The notes under the pieces were generated by a model that saw only the letters and a list, made by a program, of their open reading frames with translations, was not told the DNA's origin and did no database searches. 62,781 nucleotides of DNA from NCBI GenBank assembly GCA_035570275.1, contig DATMNI010000413.1, positions 1 to 62,781 on the forward strand. Reading direction: 5' to 3'. Made by a program: the position numbers and the translations under genes. Shown in pieces: positions 33,007 to 42,917 of the stretch. The number at the start of each line of letters is the position of its first letter. Position 1 is the stretch's first letter. The stretch is from DATMNI01 sp035570275. GTDB taxonomy: Bacteria > Acidobacteriota > Terriglobia > Bryobacterales > Bryobacteraceae.

Positions 33007-35244
33007 TTAGCCTGCGGCGCGCGAGACTCGAATACCGAGCCTCTGCATATGAGCCTGCAGCGTCGAGCGCTTCATCCCCAGCAGGGCGGCCGCTCCCTTC
33101 GGACCGGCGACGATCCAATTGGTTTGCTTGAGAGCAGTCAAGATCTCTTTTCGCTCGGTGTCCTCGAGCACGCCGCGCATGTTCCCGGCATCCTCGGACC
33201 GGCTGACGCCGTTTGAGGACTCCGCCGAACTCGCGCGCCTCCTCAAGTCGTCCAGCGGAACCTTCAGTATCGGTCCCGTGGAAACGATCACCGCCCGCTC
33301 GATCACGTTTTGCAATTCCCGGATATTGCCGGGCCAGTCATACCGGACCAGCGTATTCATAGTTTCCGACGGGATCGTTTCGACGCCCCGGTTCATGCGG
33401 AGGCTGAACTGCTGAACGAAATAGCGGACGAGCAAAGGAATGTCTTCCCGCCGTTCGCGCAATGCGGGCACTCGCAAGGGAAAGACGTTCAACCGATAGT
33501 AGAGGTCGGAGCGAAACTTCTGCGCCTCCACCATCGCCGCCAGATCGCGATTCGTCGCGGCGATCAAACGCGCGTCAGTGCGGAGCGTGTGTGTGCTGCC
33601 CAGGCGTTCGAATTCGCGCTCCTGCAAAACCCGCAACAGCTTCGGTTGCAGCTCTAGGGGGATTTCTCCGATTTCGTCGAGAAATACCGTGCCGCGGTTC
33701 GCCAGCTCGAACCTGCCGACTCGTTGCGCGATCGCGCCGGTGAATGCGCCCTTTTCGTGGCCGAACATTTCGCTTTCGAGTAATCCTGTCGGAATGGCCG
33801 CGCAGTTCAGTTTGACGAAGGCGTTCGACTTGCGAGAGCTCAGGTTGTGGAGCGCCCGCGCGACCAGTTCTTTCCCAGTGCCTGTCTCGCCGTAAATGAG
33901 CACAGTGGAGTCGGTGTGTGCGACGGTTTCGAGTTCCGCAAGCACACGCCTAAGAGCATCGCTGTTGCCAACGATTTCCTCGAATTTCAGCTCGGTTCGA
34001 ATTTCGTCCTGCAAATAGGTTACTTCCCGAGCAAGCTTCTCTTTGAGGTCGGCAATCTCTCCGTAAGCGATCGCATTTTCAACTGCTAGCGCGATCTGAT
34101 TCGCAACTTGCGCCAGGAACGCTGCCTCGGTCCCGGCAAAGGCATTGGCTGCGGAGCTGCCCAGGCCAAGAACTCCGAGGGCGCGCTCCCGGCTGATGAG
34201 GGGCAAGTGGTACAACGATCTGAAGCCCTCAGCACTGGCCAGGGGGTCCGCCGTGCTATCCACCTCTGCGACGTCGACGGGCTGGCCCGTTCGGAATGCC
34301 TGGACCAACGTTTCCGACGCCTCCGCGGAAATAATTTCTCCTTCGTGGACAATGTTTTTGCCACCTGGATGATCGAACGCGCCAAGCCGCAACTGGCCGC
34401 CCGGATCGGAAAGGACCACGCCGACGCCCTCGCATCGCATCACGGAACGGATGCTGGCACAGATTTCCCGAAGCAATTCGCGCAAGTCCAGCTTTGAGAC
34501 CACACGATTTGTCAGATCGAGAAGGAGGTTCAACCGCCCCTGCGCGAGAGCGTCGTCCATCGCCAGGGCGACCTGACTTGCGGCAACGGATAGAAATCGT
34601 ACTTCGTCCGAGGAATAGGCGTCAGCAAACTGGCTCGCGAAAACAAGGCTGCCAAGCCGCTGATGAGCAGTGCTCAACGGAAGCGCACATAGCGAACGGA
34701 GTCCCAGTGAATTCAGCCCTTCGATGGTCCTGCGGAAGCGCGTCTCCTCTTTGGCAAACTGGTTGGCAACCTGGAGCACCACTGGCTGCTGAGTCCGGTC
34801 CACCCACCATGCTACGGATTCTTCTTTTGGAAGATCTGAGACCCGGCATTTCTCGGAATTGTACGCTTCGGAGAAATGCCAGTTGACCTTGTTCCCCGTG
34901 GCGTCGTATTGAGCCATCGCATCGAACGGGACTACCAGGCGGAGTTCATCCACGAGGAGACGGAATAAGTCTTTATGGTCCCGGTGAGATCGAATCGCCT
35001 CGGCAAGACGAATCATCGATTCGTACCGGGACGCAAGCGACTGTGTCGAACGCACCCCCTCCAGCGCCGCTTCCGTATCCAGCATCGTTGACATAGCGTT
35101 GAACCGGGCTCCCTCCACCCCCTCCGCCATTGCATGCATGTCCTGCTTAGAGCAATTATCGCACCGCCTGAAATGGCTCAGATGGACACTCCGAAGTACG
35201 GATTTTCTTCGATTTGCGAACCGCTCCGGCAGAGGCAGCGCCAT
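33007..35244 (-). CDS. FhlA-like sigma-54-dependent activator with two GAF domains
   Basis: Up to 745 residues. Two GAF-type sensory domains (about 70-225 and 250-395) are followed by a AAA+ domain with Walker A GETGTGKE, the sigma-54 contact loop GAFTGA, Walker B region GTVFLDEIGE, and a C-terminal Fis-type helix-turn-helix (GAAALLGMKRSTLQAHMQRL). The first 38-50 residues are unlike the family, so ATG 35130 or 35094 may be the real start. FhlA in enterobacteria activates formate hydrogenlyase genes, and HyfBC lie just downstream, but the gene is convergent with them and divergent from the efflux operon, whose leader carries a sigma-54-type promoter. Control of that operon is therefore more likely. 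Confidence 0.9.
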   Translation of the reverse strand: MALPLPERFANRRKSVLRSVHLSHFRRCDNCSKQDMHAMAEGVEGARFNAMSTMLDTEAALEGVRSTQSLASRYESMIRLAEAIRSHRDHKDLFRLLVDELRLVVPFDAMAQYDATGNKVNWHFSEAYNSEKCRVSDLPKEESVAWWVDRTQQPVVLQVANQFAKEETRFRRTIEGLNSLGLRSLCALPLSTAHQRLGSLVFASQFADAYSSDEVRFLSVAASQVALAMDDALAQGRLNLLLDLTNRVVSKLDLRELLREICASIRSVMRCEGVGVVLSDPGGQLRLGAFDHPGGKNIVHEGEIISAEASETLVQAFRTGQPVDVAEVDSTADPLASAEGFRSLYHLPLISRERALGVLGLGSSAANAFAGTEAAFLAQVANQIALAVENAIAYGEIADLKEKLAREVTYLQDEIRTELKFEEIVGNSDALRRVLAELETVAHTDSTVLIYGETGTGKELVARALHNLSSRKSNAFVKLNCAAIPTGLLESEMFGHEKGAFTGAIAQRVGRFELANRGTVFLDEIGEIPLELQPKLLRVLQEREFERLGSTHTLRTDARLIAATNRDLAAMVEAQKFRSDLYYRLNVFPLRVPALRERREDIPLLVRYFVQQFSLRMNRGVETIPSETMNTLVRYDWPGNIRELQNVIERAVIVSTGPILKVPLDDLRRRASSAESSNGVSRSEDAGNMRGVLEDTERKEILTALKQTNWIVAGPKGAAALLGMKRSTLQAHMQRLGIRVSRAAG

Positions 35245-35358
35245 CTCGTGCTACCCAATTGTCGGCATGTGCCCGGAACTGGGCACCGCCAGGTGGTCTC
35301 CAAAGGGCCGGTTGAGCACTAAGCCACTGGCGCTCAACCGATTGCAGCGTCGCGAAAC

Positions 35359-35374
35359 TTGGCGTCACACGTGC
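35359..35374 (+). promoter_or_regulatory. sigma-54-type promoter before the STAS/RND operon
   Basis: TTGGCGTCACACGTGC has GG at 35361-35362 and GC at 35373-35374 with exactly 10 bp between, as in -24/-12 promoters. The bases around GC (GTGC rather than TTGC) are not ideal. Transcription would start near 35386, 20 nt before the STAS gene. Confidence 0.5.
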
Positions 35375-35405
35375 GTTTCATTAGGGCGGATATCGGGAAA
35401 ACAGA

Positions 35406-35699
35406 ATGTTGAGAATCACGGTTCTGGAAGACCTCACCGCATGGCGCTTGCATCTCTCAGGCAGACTCGCGGGCCCCTGGGTTGCCGAAAGTGAAAACAC
35501 GTGGCGTTCCGCACCGGTCCGCGGCAGAAGGGTCGAAATCGACCTGAGGGAAGTTACGGGGATCGATCACGAAGGGCGATGCCTGCTCCAGGCGATGGAT
35601 CAGGCGGGGGCTGTCTTTATCGCAAAGGGAGTGGCGATGGAGGCTCTCGTCGAGGAAATCAGAAGAAAACCGGCTCAGCGGAGAAGCGGTTCATCTTAA
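35406..35699 (+). CDS. STAS-domain-like small protein
   Basis: A 97-residue protein resembling anti-sigma factor antagonists. The strand-helix pattern RVEIDLREVTGIDHEGRCLL fits the STAS core, though the phosphorylatable Ser after the aspartate is replaced by His-Glu (IDHEG for IDSSG), so classic phospho-switching is unlikely. Similar small proteins often precede RND efflux genes in Acidobacteria. It starts 20 nt after the predicted sigma-54 start point and precedes the adaptor gene by about 270 nt with no terminator apparent. Confidence 0.65.
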   Translation: MLRITVLEDLTAWRLHLSGRLAGPWVAESENTWRSAPVRGRRVEIDLREVTGIDHEGRCLLQAMDQAGAVFIAKGVAMEALVEEIRRKPAQRRSGSS

Positions 35700-35969
35700 A
35701 CTATGATCACCGAACTCCTAATTGTTTTCGTGCCGTTGTTTATCCGTTTGATGATCGAACGGCCACAATATCCAAATATGCCATGTTAGGCAATATTTCG
35801 GCCCATCGTATAGCTATCCATCAGAAGACAAGTAACACATAGGATTATTTAGAGGTTTAGGAGAGGGAGCGGACACGAAGGTCGCCCCAACAGAAGTTCT
35901 GCCGCATTCTCACCTATCCGTAGAGGGTGGATGTCGTGCACAAGTAAGCCGGCCAAACAGGAGACGAAG

Positions 35970-37229
35970 GTGACAATTGCATTCAATAAGAAAACTGAGA
36001 TTTGGGCAGCGGTTGTCTTGATTCCCGCGGCCATGGTGGCGGCGGGTTGCTCCAAGGCAAATTCCGCCGTAGGATCGCCACGACCGCCCGAGGTCCAGGT
36101 ATTCCCGGTAGAACAAAGAGACGTTCCGGTCTATCGCGAATGGATCGGCACGCTGGACGGAATGGTCAACGCCGCCATTAAGGCTGAGGTCAGCGGCTAT
36201 CTGCTTTCACAGGATCACACCGAGGGGTCCTTCGTGCGGAAAGGCAGGTTGCTGTTCGAGATTGATCCCAGGCCATTTCAAGCCGCACTCGATCAAGCGA
36301 AGGGGCAGCTTGCACAGGCCAAAGGGCAACTTGCGCAGGCGAAGGCGCAGTTGACGCAGGCTCAAGCCCAGCTTGCGCAATCGGCGGCGAATCAAAAACG
36401 AGCGCAAATGGACGTGGACAAATACACGCCGCTGGCCAAACAGCAGGCGATCACGCAGCAGGAGCTCGACAACGCCGTGCAGAATAACATCGCCTTCGGA
36501 GCCCAGATTGAAGCCTCGAAAGCTGGCGTGGAGACGGCCAGGGCTCAGATCGAGGCGAGCAACGCAGCGGTGGAATCCGCTCAGGCCGCGGTTGACGCGG
36601 CCATAGTGAATATCGGCTTCACGCACCTGGTCTCTCCCATCGATGGAGTTGTCGGGCAAACTCAAGTGCAAGTGGGTAATCTGGTCGGTCCCAGCAGTGG
36701 CGTGATTACGACGGTTTCGACGCTCGATCCGATTAAGGCGAACTTCACGGTCGGGGAGCAGGAATATCTGAACTTGACGCGAGGCGCCGCAAACGATCTG
36801 GCCAAGTTGCAACTCGAGCTGATCCTGGCCGACGGAAGCACCTACCCGCATAAGGGCAAGTTTTCCTTCGCGGATCGGCAGGTGAATCAGAGCACTGGCT
36901 CGATTCAGTTGACGGGGCTCTTCCCGAATCCCGGGAACAGGCTGCGGCCGGGGCAATACGGCAGAGTCCGCGCAGCGATCGGGACCAGCGCGGCGGCGCT
37001 GCTCATTCCGCAGCGCGCTGTGATGGAACTGCAAGGCAGCTATCAGGTCGCCGTGGTGGACAGCGCAAACAAGGTCGGCATTCGGACGGTGAAAGTTGGC
37101 GACCGGATTGGCACGATGTGGATCGTGGCGGAAGGACTAAAGGCGGGTGAGCGCGTGGTGGCCGAGGGCGTTCAGCAGGCTCGTGCCGGCACGCAGGTCA
37201 GTCCGAAGCCGTTTGTGGAGGGCAACTGA
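35970..37229 (+). CDS. RND efflux periplasmic adaptor (AcrA/MexE-like lipoprotein)
   Basis: About 419 residues from GTG 35970, preferred to ATG 35931 because a lipoprotein signal follows at the right distance (AVVLIPAAMVAAGCSK with lipobox Cys) and GGAGA lies upstream. The barrel-sandwich half motifs (VSGYLLSQDHTEGSFVRKGR, LVSPIDGVVG) flank an alpha-hairpin rich in QAKGQLAQAK repeats. It links the inner-membrane pump with the outer-membrane channel; all three genes are adjacent. Substrates of the pump are unknown. Confidence 0.92.
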   Translation: MTIAFNKKTEIWAAVVLIPAAMVAAGCSKANSAVGSPRPPEVQVFPVEQRDVPVYREWIGTLDGMVNAAIKAEVSGYLLSQDHTEGSFVRKGRLLFEIDPRPFQAALDQAKGQLAQAKGQLAQAKAQLTQAQAQLAQSAANQKRAQMDVDKYTPLAKQQAITQQELDNAVQNNIAFGAQIEASKAGVETARAQIEASNAAVESAQAAVDAAIVNIGFTHLVSPIDGVVGQTQVQVGNLVGPSSGVITTVSTLDPIKANFTVGEQEYLNLTRGAANDLAKLQLELILADGSTYPHKGKFSFADRQVNQSTGSIQLTGLFPNPGNRLRPGQYGRVRAAIGTSAAALLIPQRAVMELQGSYQVAVVDSANKVGIRTVKVGDRIGTMWIVAEGLKAGERVVAEGVQQARAGTQVSPKPFVEGN

Positions 37230-37230
37230 G

Positions 37231-40200
37231 ATGTCTAAATTCTTCATTCGCCGGCCGATCGTGGCCATGGTCATCGCGATTCTGACTGTGATCGTGGGAG
37301 CCGTCACGATCGCAGCTCTGCCGGTAGCCCAATTTCCGAATATCGTACCTCCGGAGATTCAGCTTCAAGCCTCGTATGTCGGCGCGGATGCGCAGACCCT
37401 GGAGCAATCCGTCGCCACTCCCATCGAACAGCAAATCAACGGCGTGGACAACATGAACTACATGTATTCCTTAAACGCCACGGGCAACTCACAAACAACA
37501 CTGGTGGTAGACTTCGATGTCAAAACGGACCCGAACACGGATCTGATTCTAGCCCAGTCGCGCGAAAACCTGGCCACCGGTCAGCTTCCGCCTGACGTTA
37601 ACAGTTTCGGTGTGACCATCAAAAAGTCACCGACTGCTCCGCTCATGCTGATCTCCTTGTTTTCGCCACGCGGAACTCGCGATGCAAAATTCATGTCCAA
37701 CTACGCCTATATCAGCCTTAACGATCCCATCGCACGCTCGTACGGTGTCGGCCAGACGACGGTCTTTGGCGCCGGGCAATATGCCATGCGGCTTTGGGTG
37801 AAGCCCGATCAGTTGGCGAAGCTCGGCATCGCGGTCACCGATATCGTTAGCGCAGTCCAGGCGCAGAACACGGTGAACCCGGCCGGTCAGGTTGGCGGCG
37901 AGCCCGCTCCCAACGACCAGCAATTCACTTATTCCGTTCTGGCTCAAGGCCGCCTCACCTCCCCGGAGCAATTCGGAAACGTCATAGTCCGTGAAACTCC
38001 GGATGGCGGAATCGTTCGCGTGAAAGACGTCGCGCGCATCGAGTTGGGCGCTCAGGACTATAGTATTGTCAGCCGCTTGAATGGTAAGAACGCCGCGATC
38101 GTCGCCGTCTACCAGTTACCCGGCTCTAATGCGGTCCAAACAGCCGCGGGCGTCCGGAAGCTGATGTCTCAGATCAAGCAGCGCTTCCCCGACGACATCG
38201 ATTACACCATATCGCTTGACCAGACGGCCGCAGTGACGGAGGGCATGAGGGAGATTGTTCAAACCCTTTTGATCGCCATCCTGCTGGTGATCCTGGTGAT
38301 CTACCTCTTCCTGCAGGACTGGCGCGCTACACTCATCCCATTGCTGGCTGTGCCCGTTTCGCTGGTGGGAACGTTTGTCTTCTTCCCGCTGTTCGGTTTC
38401 TCTATCAATACGCTCTCGATGTTCGGGTTGGTGCTGGCCATCGGGCTGGTGGTGGATGATGCCATTGTGGTCGTCGAGGGTGTACAACGCCATATCGAGG
38501 AGGGTCTCGCTCCGAAAGATGCCGCTCGAAAAGCCATGGAAGAGCTCTCCAGTCCCGTCATCGGTATTGCCGTGGTCCTTTCGGCAGTCTTTGTACCCAC
38601 GGCCCTCATACCTGGCATCACCGGCAGGCTCTACCAGCAATTCGCCGTGACCATTGCAATCTCGGTGGTCCTCTCTGCCTTTAACGCTCTCACGCTCAGC
38701 CCTGCTCTTGCCGGGCTGCTGCTGCGGCCAAAGAATGAGAGCAGCGGGCTTCTCCGTAGGTTCTTCGACTGGTTCAATCGACTTTTCGGGCGCGGTACCG
38801 AGCTCTATGTCCGTCTATGCGGTGGATTTCTCCGGAAGAGCGCGCTGGCCTTGGTGGTCATTGCCGCCTTCGCCATGGGCGCGGGTTTCTTTGGCAGCCG
38901 TCTGCCCTCGAGCTTCCTGCCCGATGAAGACCAGGGTTATGTCTACGTCAATATGCAGCTCCCGAATGCGGCTTCGCTGGAGCGAACGGCGGCAGCCTCA
39001 AGACAGGTTGAGGCGGTCCTGGCAGACACGCCCGGCGTCCAGTACACCACAAGCGTTGCCGGCTTCAGCCTGCTCAGCTTTGTCCGGACCAGTTACAACG
39101 CCTTCTATTTCGTCACTCTGAAGCCCTGGAGCGAGCGCACAACAAGGGCGGCACAATATCAGGAGATCAAGGCGCACCTCAACAAGGAGCTTAGCCGGCT
39201 GCCGCAGGGAACTGTCTTCAGTTTTTCACCGCCCGCGATCCCTGGAGTGGGCACTTCCGGAGGATTTACGTTCGTACTTGAGGATCGGGCAGGACGCGAC
39301 GTGCAGTTCCTGGCCGGCAACCTGGACAAGTTCCTGGCGGCGGCTCGCAAGCGTCCCGAAATTGGCTCGATCAGCACAACGTTTCAGCCGAGCGTGCCGC
39401 AGAAGTTCGTGGATGTCGACCGCGAAAAAGTGCTGAAGCAAGGTGTGGCCGTTAGCGATGTTTACAGGACCATTCAGGCTTTCATGGGAGGGCAGTTCAT
39501 CAATTACTTTAACGATTTCGGCCGTACATGGCAGGTGTACGTGGAGGCGGAAGCGCCTTACCGGTCGAATTTGGAGAACGTGGGGCAGTTCTACGTGCGC
39601 AACAACGCTGGGGAAATGGCGCCGCTTTCGGCGCTGCTGAAGTTCGAGTCGCGTTTCGGACCCGAGTTCACCATGCGCTACAACGAGTATCGCTCAGCGC
39701 AAATCAACGGCAGCGCGGCGCCCGGTTATAGCTCAGACCAGGCCACGGCGGCCCTGGAAGACGTCTTCAAGCAAGCCATGCCTGGCGAAATGGGATTTGA
39801 CTACATGGGCATGTCCTATCAAGAGCAGAAGGCGCGGCAGGGAGTTCCGGCTTCGGTCATCTTCGGGTTCTCGCTGCTGTTCGTCTTTCTGGTTCTGGCG
39901 GCGCTCTACGAAAGCTGGTCGCTGCCGTTCAGTGTGCTCCTGGGCACCTCGGGGGCGGTATTCGGGGCTTTTGGAGTCCTGTGGCTGCGCCGGACAGTAG
40001 CCAACGCTTTCTATCCGGCTTATATGGTGCAACTCGAGAACGACGTTTATTCCCAGATCGGCTTGGTGATGCTAATCGGTCTGGCCGCCAAGAACGCGAT
40101 TCTGATTGTCGAGTTTGCCAAGGAACGGTACGAAAAGGGGCAACCTCTGGTGGATGCGGCGCTCGAGGCGGCAAGGCTACGCCTGCGTCCCGTTCTGATG

Positions 40201-40431
40201 ACCTCGTTTGCGTTCATTCTCGGGTGTGTACCGTTGTGGACGGCGTCCGGCGCGGGCTCGGTGGCGCGCCAGATCATGGGCACGATCGTAATCGGCGGCA
40301 TGCTGTTAGCGAGTTCCGTCGACATCCTCATCGTTCCGGCAATTTTCTATCTGGTGGAGAGGATCTCGGGCGCTGCGCGGGCGCAAGGGCATGCGCCCGA
40401 GATGCTTCCCTCACCTGGGGCGGGAGACTGA
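37231..40431 (+). CDS. RND multidrug efflux transporter (HAE1/AcrB family)
   Basis: A 1066-residue pump from ATG 37231, 1 nt after the adaptor stop. Twelve helices are expected; the N-terminus MSKFFIRRPIVAMVIAI, the porter-domain start LPVAQFPNIVPPEIQL and the TM4 proton-relay GLVVDDAIVVVEGVQRH with the two Asp residues are diagnostic of HAE1 pumps. A second-half region LAAKNAILIVEFAKE includes the TM10 Lys. It exports hydrophobic or amphiphilic compounds with proton import. Operon with adaptor and outer-membrane channel. Confidence 0.95.
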   Translation: MSKFFIRRPIVAMVIAILTVIVGAVTIAALPVAQFPNIVPPEIQLQASYVGADAQTLEQSVATPIEQQINGVDNMNYMYSLNATGNSQTTLVVDFDVKTDPNTDLILAQSRENLATGQLPPDVNSFGVTIKKSPTAPLMLISLFSPRGTRDAKFMSNYAYISLNDPIARSYGVGQTTVFGAGQYAMRLWVKPDQLAKLGIAVTDIVSAVQAQNTVNPAGQVGGEPAPNDQQFTYSVLAQGRLTSPEQFGNVIVRETPDGGIVRVKDVARIELGAQDYSIVSRLNGKNAAIVAVYQLPGSNAVQTAAGVRKLMSQIKQRFPDDIDYTISLDQTAAVTEGMREIVQTLLIAILLVILVIYLFLQDWRATLIPLLAVPVSLVGTFVFFPLFGFSINTLSMFGLVLAIGLVVDDAIVVVEGVQRHIEEGLAPKDAARKAMEELSSPVIGIAVVLSAVFVPTALIPGITGRLYQQFAVTIAISVVLSAFNALTLSPALAGLLLRPKNESSGLLRRFFDWFNRLFGRGTELYVRLCGGFLRKSALALVVIAAFAMGAGFFGSRLPSSFLPDEDQGYVYVNMQLPNAASLERTAAASRQVEAVLADTPGVQYTTSVAGFSLLSFVRTSYNAFYFVTLKPWSERTTRAAQYQEIKAHLNKELSRLPQGTVFSFSPPAIPGVGTSGGFTFVLEDRAGRDVQFLAGNLDKFLAAARKRPEIGSISTTFQPSVPQKFVDVDREKVLKQGVAVSDVYRTIQAFMGGQFINYFNDFGRTWQVYVEAEAPYRSNLENVGQFYVRNNAGEMAPLSALLKFESRFGPEFTMRYNEYRSAQINGSAAPGYSSDQATAALEDVFKQAMPGEMGFDYMGMSYQEQKARQGVPASVIFGFSLLFVFLVLAALYESWSLPFSVLLGTSGAVFGAFGVLWLRRTVANAFYPAYMVQLENDVYSQIGLVMLIGLAAKNAILIVEFAKERYEKGQPLVDAALEAARLRLRPVLMTSFAFILGCVPLWTASGAGSVARQIMGTIVIGGMLLASSVDILIVPAIFYLVERISGAARAQGHAPEMLPSPGAGD

Positions 40432-40432
40432 A

Positions 40433-41845
40433 ATGAATTATCGAGCCTTGGCTATATTAACTACCGCGGGTTGGATGACCGGTTGCATGGTCGGCCCGAA
40501 TTATCACCGCCCAGCCGTGCAGGCGCCACAAGCTTTCCGCGCTTCCGACCCCCTGCCGGCCCCGCAGGCTGAGTCTTTCGCGGACCTGAAGTGGTGGGAA
40601 GTTTTTAAAGATGCTGATTTACAGCAGTTGGTCAGGACGGCTCTCCAGCAGAATTACGATCTCCGGGACGCGGTTGCCAGAGTGGAAGCGGCGCGCGCGA
40701 ATCTGGGGATCACGCGGTCCGATCAATTCCCCCAAGTGGGCGTGAGCGGAGACCTGCAGTTCAACAGGATTTCCCGAGATGGATCGTTTACGCTGCCCCG
40801 CTCGTTTGCGCCGTCTCAAAATCGCAATTGGGGCGAGGCGTTCCTGAACTTATTGTCATTCGAAGTGGACATCTGGGGCCGTTTGCGCCGTGCGACTGAA
40901 GCCGCACGAGCAAATCTTCTGAGTACTGAAGAGAATCGCAAGGCTGTCGTCACCACGCTGGTGAGCGACGTGGCAACGGCATACATCACCCTGCGCGAGC
41001 TGGACTACGAACTGGAAATTGCCAGGCGGACGCTCGAGACGCGCCGGGCCTCGCAGCAGCTTGTTCAATCGCGTCAGAGCGGGGGTGTGGCGACAGTGCT
41101 GGATTTGCGGCAAGCGGAGCAACTCGTTCACACCGCGGCGGAAACCATCCCGGTTCTTCAGCAGCAGGCGGAGCAGACGGAGAACCAGATCAGTCTTCTG
41201 CTAGGAGAGAATCCGCAACAGGTGATTCGCCACGGACGGTTCGACGAGGATCTGTTTCCGCCCGATGTGCCAGCAGGCCTGCCTTCAGCATTACTGGAGC
41301 GGCGGCCCGATATTCGCGCCGCGGAACAGAATCTCATTGCGGCGAATGCCGAGATTGGGGTGGCCAGGGCCGCGTACTTCCCGCGGTTGAGCCTGAGCGG
41401 ATTCCTGGGTGGTCAGAGCTCGCAGCTATCGAGCCTGTTCAGCGGACCGCACAGCACGTGGAGCTTTGTGCCACAGGTCACCCAGCCGATATTCACGGCC
41501 GGCCGTATCAAATCAGGTGTGAGACTGGCGGAAGCCCAAAGGGACAGCGCGCTGGTGCAATACGAAAGGACGATCCAGACTGCCTTCACGGAGGTATCAA
41601 ACTCCCTGATCGCTCACCAGAGAGTGCGAGAAAGCCGTGTGGAGCAGGCAGCGCTGGTCACGGCGATTGAAGATCGCAAACGACTGGCGTATGCGCGATA
41701 TATCGGTGGTGTGGATACCCAGCTCAATGCGCTGGACGCCGATCGCGATCTGCTCCAGGCGGAATTGGACCTGAGACAGATCACATTGAACGAGCTGCTG
41801 AGCGTAGTCCAGTTATACAAGGCGCTCGGCGGTGGCTGGCAATAA
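40433..41845 (+). CDS. outer-membrane efflux channel lipoprotein (OprM/NodT family)
   Basis: About 470 residues from ATG 40433, which follows the pump stop by 1 nt. A lipoprotein signal (LAILTTAGWMTGCMVGPNY) precedes two OEP repeats. The family motifs WWEVFKDADLQQLVRTALQQ, RVEAARANLGI and the second-half RRPDIRAAEQNLIAANAEIG are present. It is the third component of the tripartite pump. A family B repeat lies about 120 nt after the stop. Confidence 0.93.
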   Translation: MNYRALAILTTAGWMTGCMVGPNYHRPAVQAPQAFRASDPLPAPQAESFADLKWWEVFKDADLQQLVRTALQQNYDLRDAVARVEAARANLGITRSDQFPQVGVSGDLQFNRISRDGSFTLPRSFAPSQNRNWGEAFLNLLSFEVDIWGRLRRATEAARANLLSTEENRKAVVTTLVSDVATAYITLRELDYELEIARRTLETRRASQQLVQSRQSGGVATVLDLRQAEQLVHTAAETIPVLQQQAEQTENQISLLLGENPQQVIRHGRFDEDLFPPDVPAGLPSALLERRPDIRAAEQNLIAANAEIGVARAAYFPRLSLSGFLGGQSSQLSSLFSGPHSTWSFVPQVTQPIFTAGRIKSGVRLAEAQRDSALVQYERTIQTAFTEVSNSLIAHQRVRESRVEQAALVTAIEDRKRLAYARYIGGVDTQLNALDADRDLLQAELDLRQITLNELLSVVQLYKALGGGWQ

Positions 41846-42170
41846 CTTCTGTGAAGTCCGGTCTGCACCAACCTTATCCACCAGACAGACGCGGCTATGT
41901 GGATCGACTGTCGAGAATCTGGCGCGCCATGCCCGCGGGTTTCGGTTCTATTGCGAAACCGCGGGCTGACGGACGCGGCTCCGATCGGAGCCGCGACCGT
42001 CAGGGAGCGTTGTCGACAGCTCTCGAACAAACCAGAAAGAAGCCTGCTTCGACGAGGTGCCAGACCGGGGACTCTCGCAGCCAGCGTGTTGCGGCCTTCA
42101 ACCACTCGATCAGGAAAACGTCGGAAGCACACGGGCAAGGTAGGACGAGCGGGCCCGTGAGAGCAGCACT
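41846..42170. other. 325-bp convergent intergenic region
   Basis: Apart from the family B palindrome at 41964-42010, I see no gene or terminator here between the efflux channel and the TetR gene. Confidence 0.5.
41964..42010. repeat. palindromic repeat, family B
   Basis: The core GCGGCTCCGATCGGAGCCGC (41975-41994) is a perfect 20-bp palindrome, itself flanked by CTGACGG and CCGTCAG, so inverted symmetry extends to about 38 bp. Confidence 0.85.
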
Positions 42171-42917
42171 TCAATCAACCCCTCTTTCGGGTTGGAGCTT
42201 TTCCTCCGCCATTTCCGGTGCGGCGAGGCTGTGAAGCAAGACGGTCACGAACTGATCCCCGATAGAGACAGGGTCAAGGCCAGGATCGAACAACACCTGG
42301 AGGATAGTCCCGTCCAGAGCACCGAGCAACATGGCGGCGGCCTGTGAAGCATCCGCCCTGGGGTCGAATTCGCCTTCTCGCTGACCTCTGCGAATCTGGT
42401 TGGCGATCAACATCCTGAATTTCGAATAAGCACGACGGAATGAGGCGGCCACCTGCGCGTCGCGTTGCGGGAAGGCGGATGCCGACCAGAACTCCAGAAT
42501 AAGAGGGAACAGGTCGCGCGTCTGAGTACTCGTCGCCAGAAGGGTATGGATACTGTCCTGGATCTGGGACGCGGCGGTCAGGGATGTACGTTCGAGTGTT
42601 TGCCTCCCGATCCTTTCGATCGCAGCGATGTAGTCATCGAAGACCCGGAAGAACAGCTCATGCTTGCTGTGGAAGTACAGGTAGACCGTTCCTTTGGCAA
42701 TCCCGGCGCGTTCTGCGATAGCGTCTATGGTTGCCGCCTGGTATCCCTGTTCGGCGAAGACTTGGGCTGCGGCCCGAAGGACGGTGCTGGTCTTAGGTCT
42801 GTTGTCCCTCACCGCCACCTCGTGCATAGCGTCAGTCGCAAAAAGGGATTTGCCGACGACGTTGGCAACGCTGCCGGGCTCTCCGCCTATGTGACTATGC
42901 TTTATCTGTGTCTTCAT
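42171..42917 (-). CDS. TetR-family transcriptional regulator
   Basis: Up to 248 residues. The helix-turn-helix reads AAQVFAEQGYQAATIDAIAE then AGIAKGTVYLYFHSKHELFF, the strongest TetR signature. The ligand-binding part is helical. The first about 40 residues are long for the family; ATG 42827 is a possible alternative start. It converges with the RND operon end, and TetR proteins commonly repress such pumps; the second candidate regulator of the operon is the sigma-54 activator upstream. Confidence 0.9.
   Translation of the reverse strand: MKTQIKHSHIGGEPGSVANVVGKSLFATDAMHEVAVRDNRPKTSTVLRAAAQVFAEQGYQAATIDAIAERAGIAKGTVYLYFHSKHELFFRVFDDYIAAIERIGRQTLERTSLTAASQIQDSIHTLLATSTQTRDLFPLILEFWSASAFPQRDAQVAASFRRAYSKFRMLIANQIRRGQREGEFDPRADASQAAAMLLGALDGTILQVLFDPGLDPVSIGDQFVTVLLHSLAAPEMAEEKLQPERGVD

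Noticed and set aside
33007..35244. FhlA-like protein as activator of hyfBC
   Set aside because: It is convergent with hyfC and no sigma-54-type element was seen before 29983; the divergent efflux operon is the better target. Not excluded.
35330..35350. alternative sigma-54 site TGGCGC...TTGC
   Set aside because: GG and GC are 13 bp apart instead of 10.
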